DNA of 15,470 bases from an uncultured Ruminococcus sp. (lineage in GTDB: Bacteria; Bacillota_A; Clostridia; Oscillospirales; Ruminococcaceae): NCBI GenBank assembly GCA_937880065.1, contig CALFMA010000308.1, positions 1 to 15,470 of the forward strand, in the 5' to 3' direction. The first letter of the stretch is position 1; each line of letters begins with the position of its first letter. The notes beneath the pieces are model-generated. The model made no database searches, was not told the DNA's origin, and saw nothing but the letters and a program-made list of their open reading frames with translations. Made by a program: the position numbers and the translations under genes. This document shows, piece after piece, positions 1 to 6,773 of the stretch.

Positions 1-804
1 GTTAAAAATCATTTCGCCGCAATCCTTATGGACAGCGGATATATCATACCCCTGCTTTTCCATAAGTTCAATGAGAAGCTTGCTGCCGAGAATTCCTAAA
101 TCTCCCGTTACAATATGGTCAAAATCCGTGGGAGAGGAATTTGTAGCCTTGAAATAGCGGCAGAGAGTTTCCATAGCCGCAGGTGCCATTGCCGCCCCCA
201 TATTTGTAATATCCGTTATATCCATATCCGCAATTTTTCCCACACAGCAGCCATAAACCGCAATATCGCCCTTGTCTGCGGTTACGGTAACTGCTCCCGA
301 TGCGGTACAGGTCCATTGTGCCGTGGGAGTTCGCTGTCCACCATAGGAAAGAGGGGTGCGGAATTGCCGTTCAGCTGTGGAAAAATGGGAAGATGTCACA
401 GCGGCGGTGCGTTCAGCTGCTCCGCTGTCAACAAGCAGAGAGGCGGCAATCAGACTTTCCGCCATGGTGGAGCAAGCACCGTACATTCCCATAAATGGAA
501 TTTCAAGCTGCCGCAAGCCGTATGACGATCCTGTGCATTGGTTTATTAAATCCCCTGCACAGATAATGTCAATATCCTCTTTGGTGAGATTTGCTTTCCG
601 AACCGCAATAGATACGGCTTCAAGCTGAAATTTGCTTTCCGCCTGTTCCCATGTTTTCTGCCCGAAATGGCTGTCGGTTACTACCTTGTCGAAGAAATCG
701 CCCAACGGTCCTTGTCCCTCTTTTTCCCCTGCAACTGCGGCAAAGCTTTCAATTTTCGGCGGAGTGTCAAACAAAAATACTCCCCGTGTTATATATCGTG
801 GCAT
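1..804 (-). CDS. spoVAD: Stage V sporulation protein AD (SpoVAD), N-terminal 268 residues, truncated by window edge
   Basis: The reverse strand is open from an ATG at 804 to the window edge, giving 268 residues. The family is about 340 residues, so the C-terminus is missing. I recognise SpoVAD from the N-terminal FDTPP region, GPLGDFFD, AERQFRTPLSYGGQRTP, TASGAV, a GAAMAPAAMET stretch and HKDCGEMIF near the break. The fold is thiolase-like, and the Cys of GACSTMAES (about residue 111) sits where thiolases carry a nucleophile. In Bacillus, SpoVAD is a soluble protein of the SpoVA channel that binds dipicolinic acid and is needed for its uptake into the forespore. AAGGAAGTG lies just upstream of the ATG. 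Upstream of the gene is intergenic DNA, so any spoVAE-like partner would lie beyond the left edge. Its presence suggests a present or ancestral sporulation capacity. Identification is from remembered family sequence, with high confidence. Confidence 0.95.
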   Translation of the reverse strand, partial: MPRYITRGVFLFDTPPKIESFAAVAGEKEGQGPLGDFFDKVVTDSHFGQKTWEQAESKFQLEAVSIAVRKANLTKEDIDIICAGDLINQCTGSSYGLRQLEIPFMGMYGACSTMAESLIAASLLVDSGAAERTAAVTSSHFSTAERQFRTPLSYGGQRTPTAQWTCTASGAVTVTADKGDIAVYGCCVGKIADMDITDITNMGAAMAPAAMETLCRYFKATNSSPTDFDHIVTGDLGILGSKLLIELMEKQGYDISAVHKDCGEMIFN

Positions 805-824
805 AAAATCACTTCCTTTGTGGG

Positions 825-853
825 TATTATCTGCGGATTTTCGGGAAATATTC
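825..853 (-). promoter_or_regulatory. Possible forespore-type promoter for spoVAD
   Basis: On the minus strand GAATA (849-853) and GATAATA (825-831) are separated by 17 bp. This resembles the sigma-G pattern GHATR-N17/18-CATNHTA with one mismatch in the -10 box. No good sigma-A pair was seen for this gene. The predicted start site would fall very near the ribosome binding site, giving a very short leader, which lowers confidence. Confidence 0.3.
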
Positions 854-862
854 ATTTTCTCA

Positions 863-891
863 TTGCACTAAACCTGTTTTTATGATATAAT
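863..891 (+). promoter_or_regulatory. Sigma-A-like promoter before the GNAT remnant
   Basis: TTGCAC (863-868), a 17-bp spacer and TATAAT (886-891) lie about 30 bp before the ATG of the broken acetyltransferase. The -10 box is perfect and the -35 is partial. A working promoter would now transcribe only a pseudogene. Confidence 0.5.
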
Positions 892-920
892 TATTAAAAA
901 AAGCAGGAAAGGCGATGCAT

Positions 921-1146
921 ATGAACTACACCATACGAAAAATCCGAGAGAACGAATCTTGCGGAACTGAAAAATCGTGGTTACGAGAGAACTTCACTTG
1001 CAGTTCAAAAAGCCAATTATGCTGTGAAAATGTATAAAAATGTGGGATTTTACGTATTTGACGAAAACGGCGAGGAGTTTATTATGGTGTGTGACCTCAA
1101 TGCTGAAATAGTCCCTTATGATGTATTTATGGTATTGAACCTCTAA
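921..1146 (+). pseudogene. GNAT-family N-acetyltransferase remnant (internal deletion plus frameshift)
   Basis: An ATG at 921, with AGGAAAGG at 905-912, opens MNYTIRKIRENE, a typical GNAT N-terminus, but this frame stops after 37 codons. From about 958 the +1 frame encodes a typical GNAT C-terminus: LAELKNRGYERTSLAVQKAN, then YAVKMYKNVGF and EEFIMVCDL, ending at the TAA at 1144-1146. The usual acetyl-CoA-binding core, roughly 80-100 residues, is missing, and the two ends are in different frames. This is therefore a decayed gene in which an internal deletion joined N- and C-terminal pieces. An alternative in-frame ATG lies at 915. GNAT enzymes transfer acetyl from acetyl-CoA to amines, but the original substrate cannot be told. 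No function is expected of this remnant. Confidence 0.75.
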
Positions 1147-1216
1147 AACGATTTATAGGGCTGGCGGTTTCGGCTATTTGCACAAAACACGCTAATGAAA
1201 AACGGGAATATTTGTG

Positions 1217-1245
1217 TTGACAAATGTGAATTTATGTGATATACT
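1217..1245 (+). promoter_or_regulatory. Sigma-A promoter for the aldolase gene
   Basis: TTGACA (1217-1222), 17 bp, then TATACT (1240-1245), preceded by TGA, an extended -10. The start codon of the aldolase gene is at 1324, so the leader is about 70 nt. Confidence 0.8.
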
Positions 1246-1272
1246 ATTATTAACGAAAATACTTTAGAACAT

Positions 1273-1304
1273 AAAAGCTTAAAAGCACAAAAGCTTTAAA
1301 GCAC
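1273..1304 (+). repeat. 16-bp tandem duplication in the aldolase leader
   Basis: AAAAGCTTAAAAGCAC (1273-1288) is followed directly by AAAAGCTTTAAAGCAC (1289-1304), 15 of 16 positions identical. It lies between the promoter and the ribosome binding site. A role is unknown; slippage duplication is the simplest reading. Confidence 0.7.
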
Positions 1305-1323
1305 GAAAGGAAAGTGTATTGAT

Positions 1324-2336
1324 ATGAAAGAAGTATCTAAACTTATGGACTACAGAGCAGATATAAAGGTTCTCGACGCAACCCTCCGTGACGGCGGTCT
1401 TGTAAATGAGTTCCGTTTCACCGATGACTTTGTAAAGGCTCTCTATCTCTTGCAATCAAGGATAAGCCCGTTATGATTATTGCCGATACCATTAAGGGCG
1501 CAGGCGTTGATTATATGGAATTCGGCTACAAGGGCGACAAGTCAATGTTTGACGTTGAAAAATTCGGTCCCCTCAAATTCTGTGATGATGATTACATCCG
1601 TTCAATCGTCGGCGAAAATAACACTGACCTCAAAATCGGCATTATGGCTGATGTCGGCAGATGCAACTACAAAGAGGATATTCACGACGCTTCCGAAAGC
1701 CCTGTTGACCTTATCCGTGTGGCAACTTACCTCCACCAGATTCCTACTGCTGTTAGTATGATTGAGGACGCTAAAAATAAGGGTTACGAGGTAAGCTGTA
1801 ATATTATGGCTATTTCAAATGCCCGTGAATCCGATATTGAAGCGGCTCTCGATATTCTCGGCAAATCCCCTGTTGACGTTCTCTACATCGTTGACAGCTT
1901 CGGTTCACTTTACCCCGAACAGGTTGTCCGCACAATCAATATTTACAAGGAATACGCTGAAAAGTACAATAAAAAGCTTGGTATTCACGCTCACAACAAT
2001 CAGCAGCTTGCTTTTGCAAATACAATTGAAGCTGTTGGTGACGGTGTAGACTGGCTTGATGCCACATATGCCGCTATGGGCAGAGGTGCCGGAAACTGTG
2101 CTATGGAGCTTCTTCTCGGATTCCTCAAAAATCCAAAATACAACGTATACCCTGCAATTCAGTTCATTGAGAAGTATATGCCTGCTATCCGTGAGGCTGG
2201 TGCTGTATGGGGTTATGACTTCCAGTACATGATGACAGGTCTGCTCAATCAGCACCCACGTACTGCTATTGAGTTCACTAAGGAAGGCAGATCAGATTAC
2301 TCTGAATTCTACAAGGAAATCCTTGCACAGGAATAA
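1324..2336 (+). pseudogene. HMGL/DRE-TIM-type aldolase catalytic domain protein, frameshifted
   Basis: The gene starts at the ATG at 1324 after AAAGGAAAGTG and a strong promoter. The first frame gives MKEVSKLMDYRADIKV, then LDATLRDGGLVNEF and TDDFVKALY, and then hits a stop at 1474-1476. The rest (from about 1500) is in another frame: GVDYMEFGYKGDKSMF, GIMADVG, VDSFGSLYPEQV, GIHAHNNQQLAFANT (metal-binding HxH) and a C-terminal half ending at 2336. The TLRDG segment supplies the conserved Arg and Asp of the DRE-TIM metallolyase family (HMG-CoA lyase, 4-hydroxy-2-oxovalerate aldolase, homocitrate synthase). A product started at the internal ATG at 1473 would lack them and probably be inactive. 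The lesion is an extra stretch around 1447-1499 that reads like transketolase. The intact protein would be about 325 residues. The substrate is unknown. Sequencing or assembly error is possible. Confidence 0.8.
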
Positions 2337-2340
2337 TTTT

Positions 2341-2368
2341 AAAGGGAGCGAAATCGCTCCCTTTTATT
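2341..2368. terminator. Bidirectional rho-independent terminator
   Basis: AAAGGGAGCG (2341-2350), an AAAT loop and CGCTCCCTTT (2355-2364) make a 10-bp GC-rich stem. T-rich sequence follows on the plus strand, and an upstream A/T-rich tract serves the other strand. It sits between convergent genes (the aldolase, and the dockerin protein ending at 2376). Its core closely matches the terminator at 6292-6323. Confidence 0.9.
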
Positions 2369-2375
2369 TGTGTGT

Positions 2376-3641
2376 TTATTCTGCTATCCCAACGAGTTTT
2401 TTCTGAATTGCAATAGCGTCTGAAACGGTTATTCCGTTATTGTTGCCCTCACATTCAGCGTTGAATGTGCCTTTTACGGAAAGGGGATATTTATCACTGT
2501 TGCAGATAGACTGCAATACAGCAGCGGCATCGGCGATTGAAAGGATATCGTCGCAATTTGCGTCACCGTCTACTGTGTTGAGAATATCTATGGTTAAACC
2601 GTCTACGGAACGACTTCCCATGACATCCCTACCACCTATCAAACCATAAGATATCGGGATTTCCTGATTTATTCTATACATCAGGTTAATATGATTTTCA
2701 AGTGTATTTTCATATGGCACAGCTGCAAAGCAGTTCATATCTTCAAGCAGTTTTTCATCTACATTTGCGGCATTTTCAGGTGTTATCGGAACCAGACCAA
2801 AGGCGTCGGGGGAAAACAAAGCATCATAATCTAATTTATCCATTTCGCCATAGTCAAGATATTCCACACCATCAGGAATTCTGCTTTTTGCTATAAGCAT
2901 TCCAAAATGGCAGTCAACAGTTCCCTTAGCTCTCCATTCGAGAATATCCTGATTTGTAATTCTTTCATCTTCGGGTATTGTAGTAATGTCTTCTGTAGAA
3001 TATATGCCTGATACTGCACCGAAATACTCATTGAACATAATTGAACCACTCGAGCTTCCATATACAAGTTCAGCTGAAGCAATCAGATTATTATCATATA
3101 AGTCCTGAACAAGCGCTTTTATATTAATTTTATCAATTACCTTTTCTTCTTCGTCTGTTGTCATGTATGATTTTAAAGGTATACATTCGCTGGTAACACG
3201 CAAATTATAATCCGCATAATTTGTTTGTATATATTCATTTAAATCATCATACGTTTTTCCCTCGGATAATTCATAATTTATTTTAACATCATACGGGTCG
3301 ATTTTCATAGGCCATAATCTTGCATAATTAGTATCATCAGACTGATGGAAATAAACCTTTATAGGTAAATTGTTATTGCTGAAACCCAGCAGTGTTCTAT
3401 TTCCTCTGCGTAAAAAGATATCGACATATTTATCATTAAGTTCATCGTCAAGTCTTGCATATCTTGAACCCTGCGCCATTTTCGCATCAGTATTTTTAAG
3501 TATAATTTCATATATTTCATCGTATATCGGAGAATCCTTATAGGAATAGGTTTCTTCCGCAGATATAGCAAATGGGCAGGCGGTTACTGCTGAAATCGCT
3601 GTAATTGCAGATAATACAAGTGAAATTATACGTTTTTTCAT
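2376..3641 (-). CDS. Secreted dockerin-containing protein of unknown function
   Basis: 421 residues. It starts at the ATG at 3641 after AAGGAGG. Residues 1-28 form a Sec signal peptide (MKKR, a hydrophobic core, then AISAEE, cleavage probably after ISA). Residues from about 359 to the end are a type I dockerin-like module: GDANCDDILSIADAAAVLQS, then a second half EGNNNGITVSDAIAIQKKLV. Such modules bind calcium and dock onto cohesins of scaffoldins, so the protein is probably exported and attached to a cellulosome-like complex. The second loop departs from the DxNxDG pattern, as Ruminococcus dockerins often do. The central part (about 30-355) has no hydrolase or carbohydrate-binding signature I can recognise, though a GRDVMGSRSVDGLTIDIL stretch just precedes the dockerin. 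It is a single gene with its own promoter. Secretion and dockerin calls are firm; function is unknown. Confidence 0.9.
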   Translation of the reverse strand: MKKRIISLVLSAITAISAVTACPFAISAEETYSYKDSPIYDEIYEIILKNTDAKMAQGSRYARLDDELNDKYVDIFLRRGNRTLLGFSNNNLPIKVYFHQSDDTNYARLWPMKIDPYDVKINYELSEGKTYDDLNEYIQTNYADYNLRVTSECIPLKSYMTTDEEEKVIDKINIKALVQDLYDNNLIASAELVYGSSSGSIMFNEYFGAVSGIYSTEDITTIPEDERITNQDILEWRAKGTVDCHFGMLIAKSRIPDGVEYLDYGEMDKLDYDALFSPDAFGLVPITPENAANVDEKLLEDMNCFAAVPYENTLENHINLMYRINQEIPISYGLIGGRDVMGSRSVDGLTIDILNTVDGDANCDDILSIADAAAVLQSICNSDKYPLSVKGTFNAECEGNNNGITVSDAIAIQKKLVGIAE

Positions 3642-3702
3642 AGTGATTCCTCCTTAATAAAGTCGTTGCAGATTGCCTGCGTATATACTATCTCTTATAC
3701 TC

Positions 3703-3731
3703 ATTATACCCCACGTATACTTATTTGTCAA
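3703..3731 (-). promoter_or_regulatory. Sigma-A promoter for the dockerin protein
   Basis: On the minus strand TTGACA (3726-3731), 17 bp and TATAAT (3703-3708), a perfect consensus match, lie about 60 bp upstream of the start codon at 3641. Confidence 0.85.
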
Positions 3732-3978
3732 TGTGCATAATAGCCAAAATTAACCGCAAAATATCGGCATATTGCGAAATAATCGACCTATTAACAATAT
3801 TGTTGCAAGATTTTCCCTTTCACCTATTAGACAACACTTAACCGCCAAATCTCGCAGTAAAATTGAAAAAAATTTTTAAAGGTTGTAAGTATATACTAAC
3901 TACGTCGGCCTTTAGCACAAACCAATGTAAGCGTTGACTAAAAAATCGACAAAAATAATTGCCAAGACAAAAAAACTC

Positions 3979-4007
3979 TTGACTATATCAGCGTTATATG
4001 ATAGAAT
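3979..4007 (+). promoter_or_regulatory. Sigma-A promoter for glmM
   Basis: TTGACT (3979-3984), 17 bp and TAGAAT (4002-4007) lie 55 bp before the glmM start. The leader then carries a small hairpin, CACGGA-TATT-TCCGTG (4022-4037), directly before the AAGGAGA ribosome binding site. The hairpin has no U tract, so it is not a terminator; it may stabilise the mRNA. Confidence 0.75.
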
Positions 4008-4062
4008 ATATAATGGAGAGTCACGGATATTTCCGTGAAATATATTTCCAAGGAGAAAAATT

Positions 4063-5448
4063 ATGGGCAAATATTTCGGTACTGACGGTTTCAGAGGAAC
4101 CGCAAATGAAAACCTTACAGCTGACCATGCCTTTAAAGTAGGAAGATTTATCGGCTGGTATTACAATGAACTCAAAAAGCAGAAGGGCGACAATACCCCT
4201 GCAAGAATAGTAATAGGCAAGGACACACGCCGTTCAAGCTATATGTTTGAATATTCTCTCGTTGGCGGAATTACTGCATCAGGCGCTGACGCATACCTCC
4301 TCCACGTTACAACAACTCCTTCCGTAGCCTATATCTCAAGAGTTGACGGTTTCGATTGTGCTGTTATGATTTCCGCAAGCCACAATCCCTACCACGATAA
4401 CGGCTTGAAGCTTATCAACGGCAATGGCGAAAAAATGGAAGATGAAGTAATTGACCTCATTGAAGCATATCTCGATGACGAACTTGAAGTTTTCGGTCAG
4501 AAGTGGGAAAAACTCCCCTATGCAACCAATGAAAAAATCGGACGTTCAATCGACTATATTTCAGGCAGAAACCGCTACATCGGCTATCTTATCTCATTGG
4601 GCGTATATTCTTTCAGAGGAAAGAAAATCGGTCTTGACTGTGCAAATGGTGCGGCATGGTCAATTGCAAAGGCTGTTTTTGATGCTCTCGGAGCAGAAAC
4701 ATATGTTATTAATGCTAAGCCTGACGGAGTTAATATCAACGATAACGCAGGCTCTACACATATTGAAGTTCTCCAGAAATACGTAGTTGAAAATGGTCTT
4801 GATGCAGGTTTTGCGTATGACGGTGATGCTGACCGCTGCCTTTGCGTTGATGAAAAGGGAAATGTTGTAACAGGCGACCATATCCTTTACATTTACGGAA
4901 AGTATATGAAGGACCGTGAAAAGCTTGTAAATAACACAGTTGTTGCAACTATTATGTCAAACCTCGGACTTTTCAAGGCTCTCGAAGCAGCAGGAATTGA
5001 CTATGCAAAAACCGCTGTTGGCGATAAGTACGTTTATGAATATATGAAGGAAAATGAGTGCTGTCTTGGCGGTGAGCAGAGTGGTCACATTATTTTCTCC
5101 AAGTATGCGTCAACAGGTGACGGTATTCTCACAAGCTTGAAGATTATGCAGGCTGTAATGTCAAAGCGTGCAAAGCTTAGTGAGCTTGCTGAGGAAATGC
5201 CTGTATATCCACAGGTTCTTGTAAATGTAAAGGTAAGCGATAAGGCTGCTGCACAGAATGACGCTGACGTTAAGGCTGCTGTTGCAAAGGCTGAGGCTGA
5301 ACTGGGCGATACAGGAAGAATTCTCGTGCGTGAAAGCGGTACTGAGCCGCTTATCAGAGTTATGGCTGAGGCTGAAAACGAGGAAATCTGCCGTAAGTAT
5401 GTTGACAGCGTTGTTAACATCATCAAGGCTAAGGGATACGCTGTATAA
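4063..5448 (+). CDS. glmM: Phosphoglucosamine mutase
   Basis: 461 residues, slightly longer than the usual ~450. It interconverts glucosamine-6-phosphate and glucosamine-1-phosphate, the cytoplasmic step feeding UDP-GlcNAc for peptidoglycan. The alpha-D-phosphohexomutase signatures are all present and in order. They are KYFGTDGFRG at the N-terminus, ISASHNPYHDNGLK with the phosphoserine at about S106, the magnesium loop DGDADR (253-258), the sugar-binding GGEQSGH (336-342) and the phosphate-binding RESGTEP (423-429). GGEQSGH together with the N-terminal FGTDGFRG favours GlmM over a generic phosphomannomutase. Translation starts at the ATG at 4063 after AAGGAGA. The gene is monocistronic, with its own promoter and terminator. 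In other genomes glmM often sits near ybbR/cdaA; neither is in this window. Nothing looks damaged. Confidence 0.95.
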   Translation: MGKYFGTDGFRGTANENLTADHAFKVGRFIGWYYNELKKQKGDNTPARIVIGKDTRRSSYMFEYSLVGGITASGADAYLLHVTTTPSVAYISRVDGFDCAVMISASHNPYHDNGLKLINGNGEKMEDEVIDLIEAYLDDELEVFGQKWEKLPYATNEKIGRSIDYISGRNRYIGYLISLGVYSFRGKKIGLDCANGAAWSIAKAVFDALGAETYVINAKPDGVNINDNAGSTHIEVLQKYVVENGLDAGFAYDGDADRCLCVDEKGNVVTGDHILYIYGKYMKDREKLVNNTVVATIMSNLGLFKALEAAGIDYAKTAVGDKYVYEYMKENECCLGGEQSGHIIFSKYASTGDGILTSLKIMQAVMSKRAKLSELAEEMPVYPQVLVNVKVSDKAAAQNDADVKAAVAKAEAELGDTGRILVRESGTEPLIRVMAEAENEEICRKYVDSVVNIIKAKGYAV

Positions 5449-5459
5449 TTGATTTTTAC

Positions 5460-5492
5460 AAATGCCGCAGGGTAATTCCTGCGGCATTTTTG
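5460..5492 (+). terminator. Rho-independent terminator of glmM
   Basis: AAATGCCGCAGG (5460-5471), loop GTAATT and CCTGCGGCATTT (5478-5489) form a perfect 12-bp stem followed by a T-rich run, starting 12 nt after the glmM stop codon. Confidence 0.95.
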
Positions 5493-5564
5493 ATTTTTAT
5501 TGATAAAGGTCGATTATTTTGCAATGTGACAATATTTTACAATAAATTTTGGTTATTATACATA

Positions 5565-5593
5565 TTGACAAATAATTATACGGAGGATATAAT
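5565..5593 (+). promoter_or_regulatory. Consensus sigma-A promoter for the dockerin-repeat protein
   Basis: TTGACA (5565-5570), 17 bp and TATAAT (5588-5593): a perfect consensus, indicating strong transcription. The start codon is at 5717, so the leader is about 115 nt and is long enough to hold structure. Confidence 0.9.
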
Positions 5594-5610
5594 ATACAAT
5601 AAGAAACGAT

Positions 5611-5646
5611 ACACTTGCCTTGTACGTATTGTACAAAGAGAGGTGT
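5611..5646 (+). promoter_or_regulatory. Long leader hairpin upstream of the dockerin-repeat gene
   Basis: ACACTT (5611-5616) can pair with AGGTGT (5641-5646), with one G-U pair. Inside it, TTGTAC (5620-5625), a GTATT loop and GTACAA (5631-5636) pair perfectly. The structure begins about 10 nt after the predicted transcription start and has no U tract. A tiny reading frame (ATG at 5654, Met-Ala-stop) follows an AGAGAGG. The role is unknown; mRNA stability or translational control are possibilities. Confidence 0.5.
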
Positions 5647-5716
5647 GATACCAATGGCATAATTGTTTCCAAACAAAAAATCCACCCATATATTACTGTA
5701 AATAAGGAGGATTATT

Positions 5717-6283
5717 ATGAAATTCAAAAACGTAGTTTCCATTCTTGCTTCTGCTGCTCTTGCAGTATCAGCAATTCCGACAATATCATTTGCTGCCGAA
5801 ACAGAGGATAACTCGCTTAACTCGAAATTTTCAAGCGGAGAACTGCCGACTGACGCTAATATGGACGGAAAGTTCGATTTAAACGATGCTCGCAGTATAC
5901 TTTTGTACTATGCAACGGTTATGGCATCACCTGACCAGTCATATACAAATTCCGATGATATTTCAGAAGAAGTTTTCAATAATATCCGTGACAATTTCGA
6001 TTACGATAACAACGGCAAAGTAAATTCAAATGACGCTTCACTTCTGCTGAACTATTACTACAGCAATTCAATCAAAGGCGATGTTGATATGAACGGTTCA
6101 GTCAATTCTATCGATGCTACCTTGATACTAAGATATTACGCTGATGCTCTTACAGAAACAGAAGTTCCATACGAAACTGAAATGAATATGAAATATCTTG
6201 GAGATTTAAATAACGACGGCAAGATTAATTCGATTGACGCTTCTTTGGTACTTTACGGTTATGCTGAATCAATGGTAAAATAA
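5717..6283 (+). CDS. Small secreted protein made of four dockerin-type calcium loops
   Basis: 188 residues, ATG after AAGGAGG. A signal peptide (about 1-27, ending ISFAA) is followed by a short linker and then four loops of the DxNxDGxxxxxD type. They lie at about 46-57, 95-106, 122-133 and 163-174, each followed by a helix such as ARSILLYYA or ATLILRYYA. Two loop-helix units make one dockerin, so this looks like two tandem dockerins, with no catalytic or carbohydrate-binding domain. Loop residues needed for calcium are present in all four. Dockerins bind cohesins, so a protein with two and nothing else could cross-link or cap scaffoldins. It could also be a calcium-binding surface protein unrelated to cohesins. 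It is monocistronic with a consensus promoter and its own terminator, so probably well expressed. The architecture is clear, the role inferred. Confidence 0.9.
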   Translation: MKFKNVVSILASAALAVSAIPTISFAAETEDNSLNSKFSSGELPTDANMDGKFDLNDARSILLYYATVMASPDQSYTNSDDISEEVFNNIRDNFDYDNNGKVNSNDASLLLNYYYSNSIKGDVDMNGSVNSIDATLILRYYADALTETEVPYETEMNMKYLGDLNNDGKINSIDASLVLYGYAESMVK

Positions 6284-6291
6284 TTCATATA

Positions 6292-6323
6292 AAATAAGGG
6301 AGCGAAAAATCGCTCCCTTATTT
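6292..6323. terminator. Bidirectional rho-independent terminator
   Basis: AAATAAGGGAGCGA (6292-6305), AAAA loop and TCGCTCCCTTATTT (6310-6323) form a 14-bp stem with A and T tracts on both sides. It ends both the dockerin-repeat gene and the convergent rnhA-nifS-iscU operon. Its AGGGAGCGAAA core is shared with the terminator at 2341. Confidence 0.9.
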
Positions 6324-6335
6324 GTTACCTTTAAA

Positions 6336-6752
6336 TTATTCCTCAGGCATATGAATTTCGCCTACGATTGGCAGGGGGTCAATTCCCTGTCTTGTGTAGT
6401 AGTCGGAAAGTGCAGAACGAACAGCCTGCTCAGCAAGAACAGAACAATGCACCTTAACAGCAGGAAGTCCGTCAAGAGCCTCTACAACTGCGTCATTTGT
6501 AAGCTTTAAAGCCTCGTCAATTGTCTTGCCCTTGATAAGCTCTGTAGCCATTGAAGATGTTGCAATTGCCGCACCGCAGCCGAATGTCTTGAATTTTGCA
6601 TCTGTAATTGTGCCGTTGTCAATTTTCAGATACATCTTCATAATATCACCGCACTTAGCGTTGCCGATTTCACCGATACCGTCAGCATTCTCGATTTCGC
6701 CGACATTTCTTGGATTTGAAAAATGGTCCATAACCTTTTCGCTGTACATCAT
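6336..6752 (-). CDS. iscU: Fe-S cluster assembly scaffold, IscU/NifU N-terminal domain type
   Basis: 138 residues. The protein is the scaffold on which cysteine desulfurase sulfur and iron are built into an Fe-S cluster before transfer to apo-proteins. The three ligand cysteines are in their usual settings: C34 in NAKCGD, C59 in FGCGAAIATSS and C103 in KVHCSVLAEQA, with D36 after the first. The N-terminal YSEKVMDHFSNPRNVGEI is characteristic. The two adjacent Met codons (6752 and 6749) both fit AAGGAGA; the first has the better spacing. The C-terminal Nfu domain of full NifU is absent. The gene begins 21 nt after the desulfurase stop codon, so the two are co-transcribed. In Clostridia this pair is often named nifU/nifS although nitrogen fixation is not implied. 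Confidence is high. Confidence 0.95.
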   Translation of the reverse strand: MMYSEKVMDHFSNPRNVGEIENADGIGEIGNAKCGDIMKMYLKIDNGTITDAKFKTFGCGAAIATSSMATELIKGKTIDEALKLTNDAVVEALDGLPAVKVHCSVLAEQAVRSALSDYYTRQGIDPLPIVGEIHMPEE

Positions 6753-6773
6753 AATTTATCTTCTCCTTAATAA

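Larger units (their letters stand above)
3642..4062. other. 421-bp divergent intergenic region
   Basis: AT-rich DNA between the divergent dockerin gene and glmM. It holds one sigma-A promoter for each gene. It also has a perfect 12-bp palindrome AACAATATTGTT (3793-3804) and a 10-mer GTATATACTA that occurs twice (3681-3690 and 3889-3898), the first within the dockerin leader. I found no open frame of note and no recognisable riboswitch in it. Confidence 0.6.

Noticed and set aside
115..525. Plus-strand open frame of 136 codons
   Set aside because: It is a shadow of spoVAD on the opposite strand; it has no ribosome binding site or recognisable domain.
1473..2336. Intact 287-residue aldolase starting at ATG 1473
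   Set aside because: It would lack the TLRDG catalytic segment, has no ribosome binding site, and its first residues are the transketolase-like patch; it is better read as a frameshifted gene.
4008..4062. glmS-type ribozyme or riboswitch before glmM
   Set aside because: The leader is only about 50 nt with one 6-bp hairpin, far too short for the glmS ribozyme, which belongs to glmS rather than glmM.
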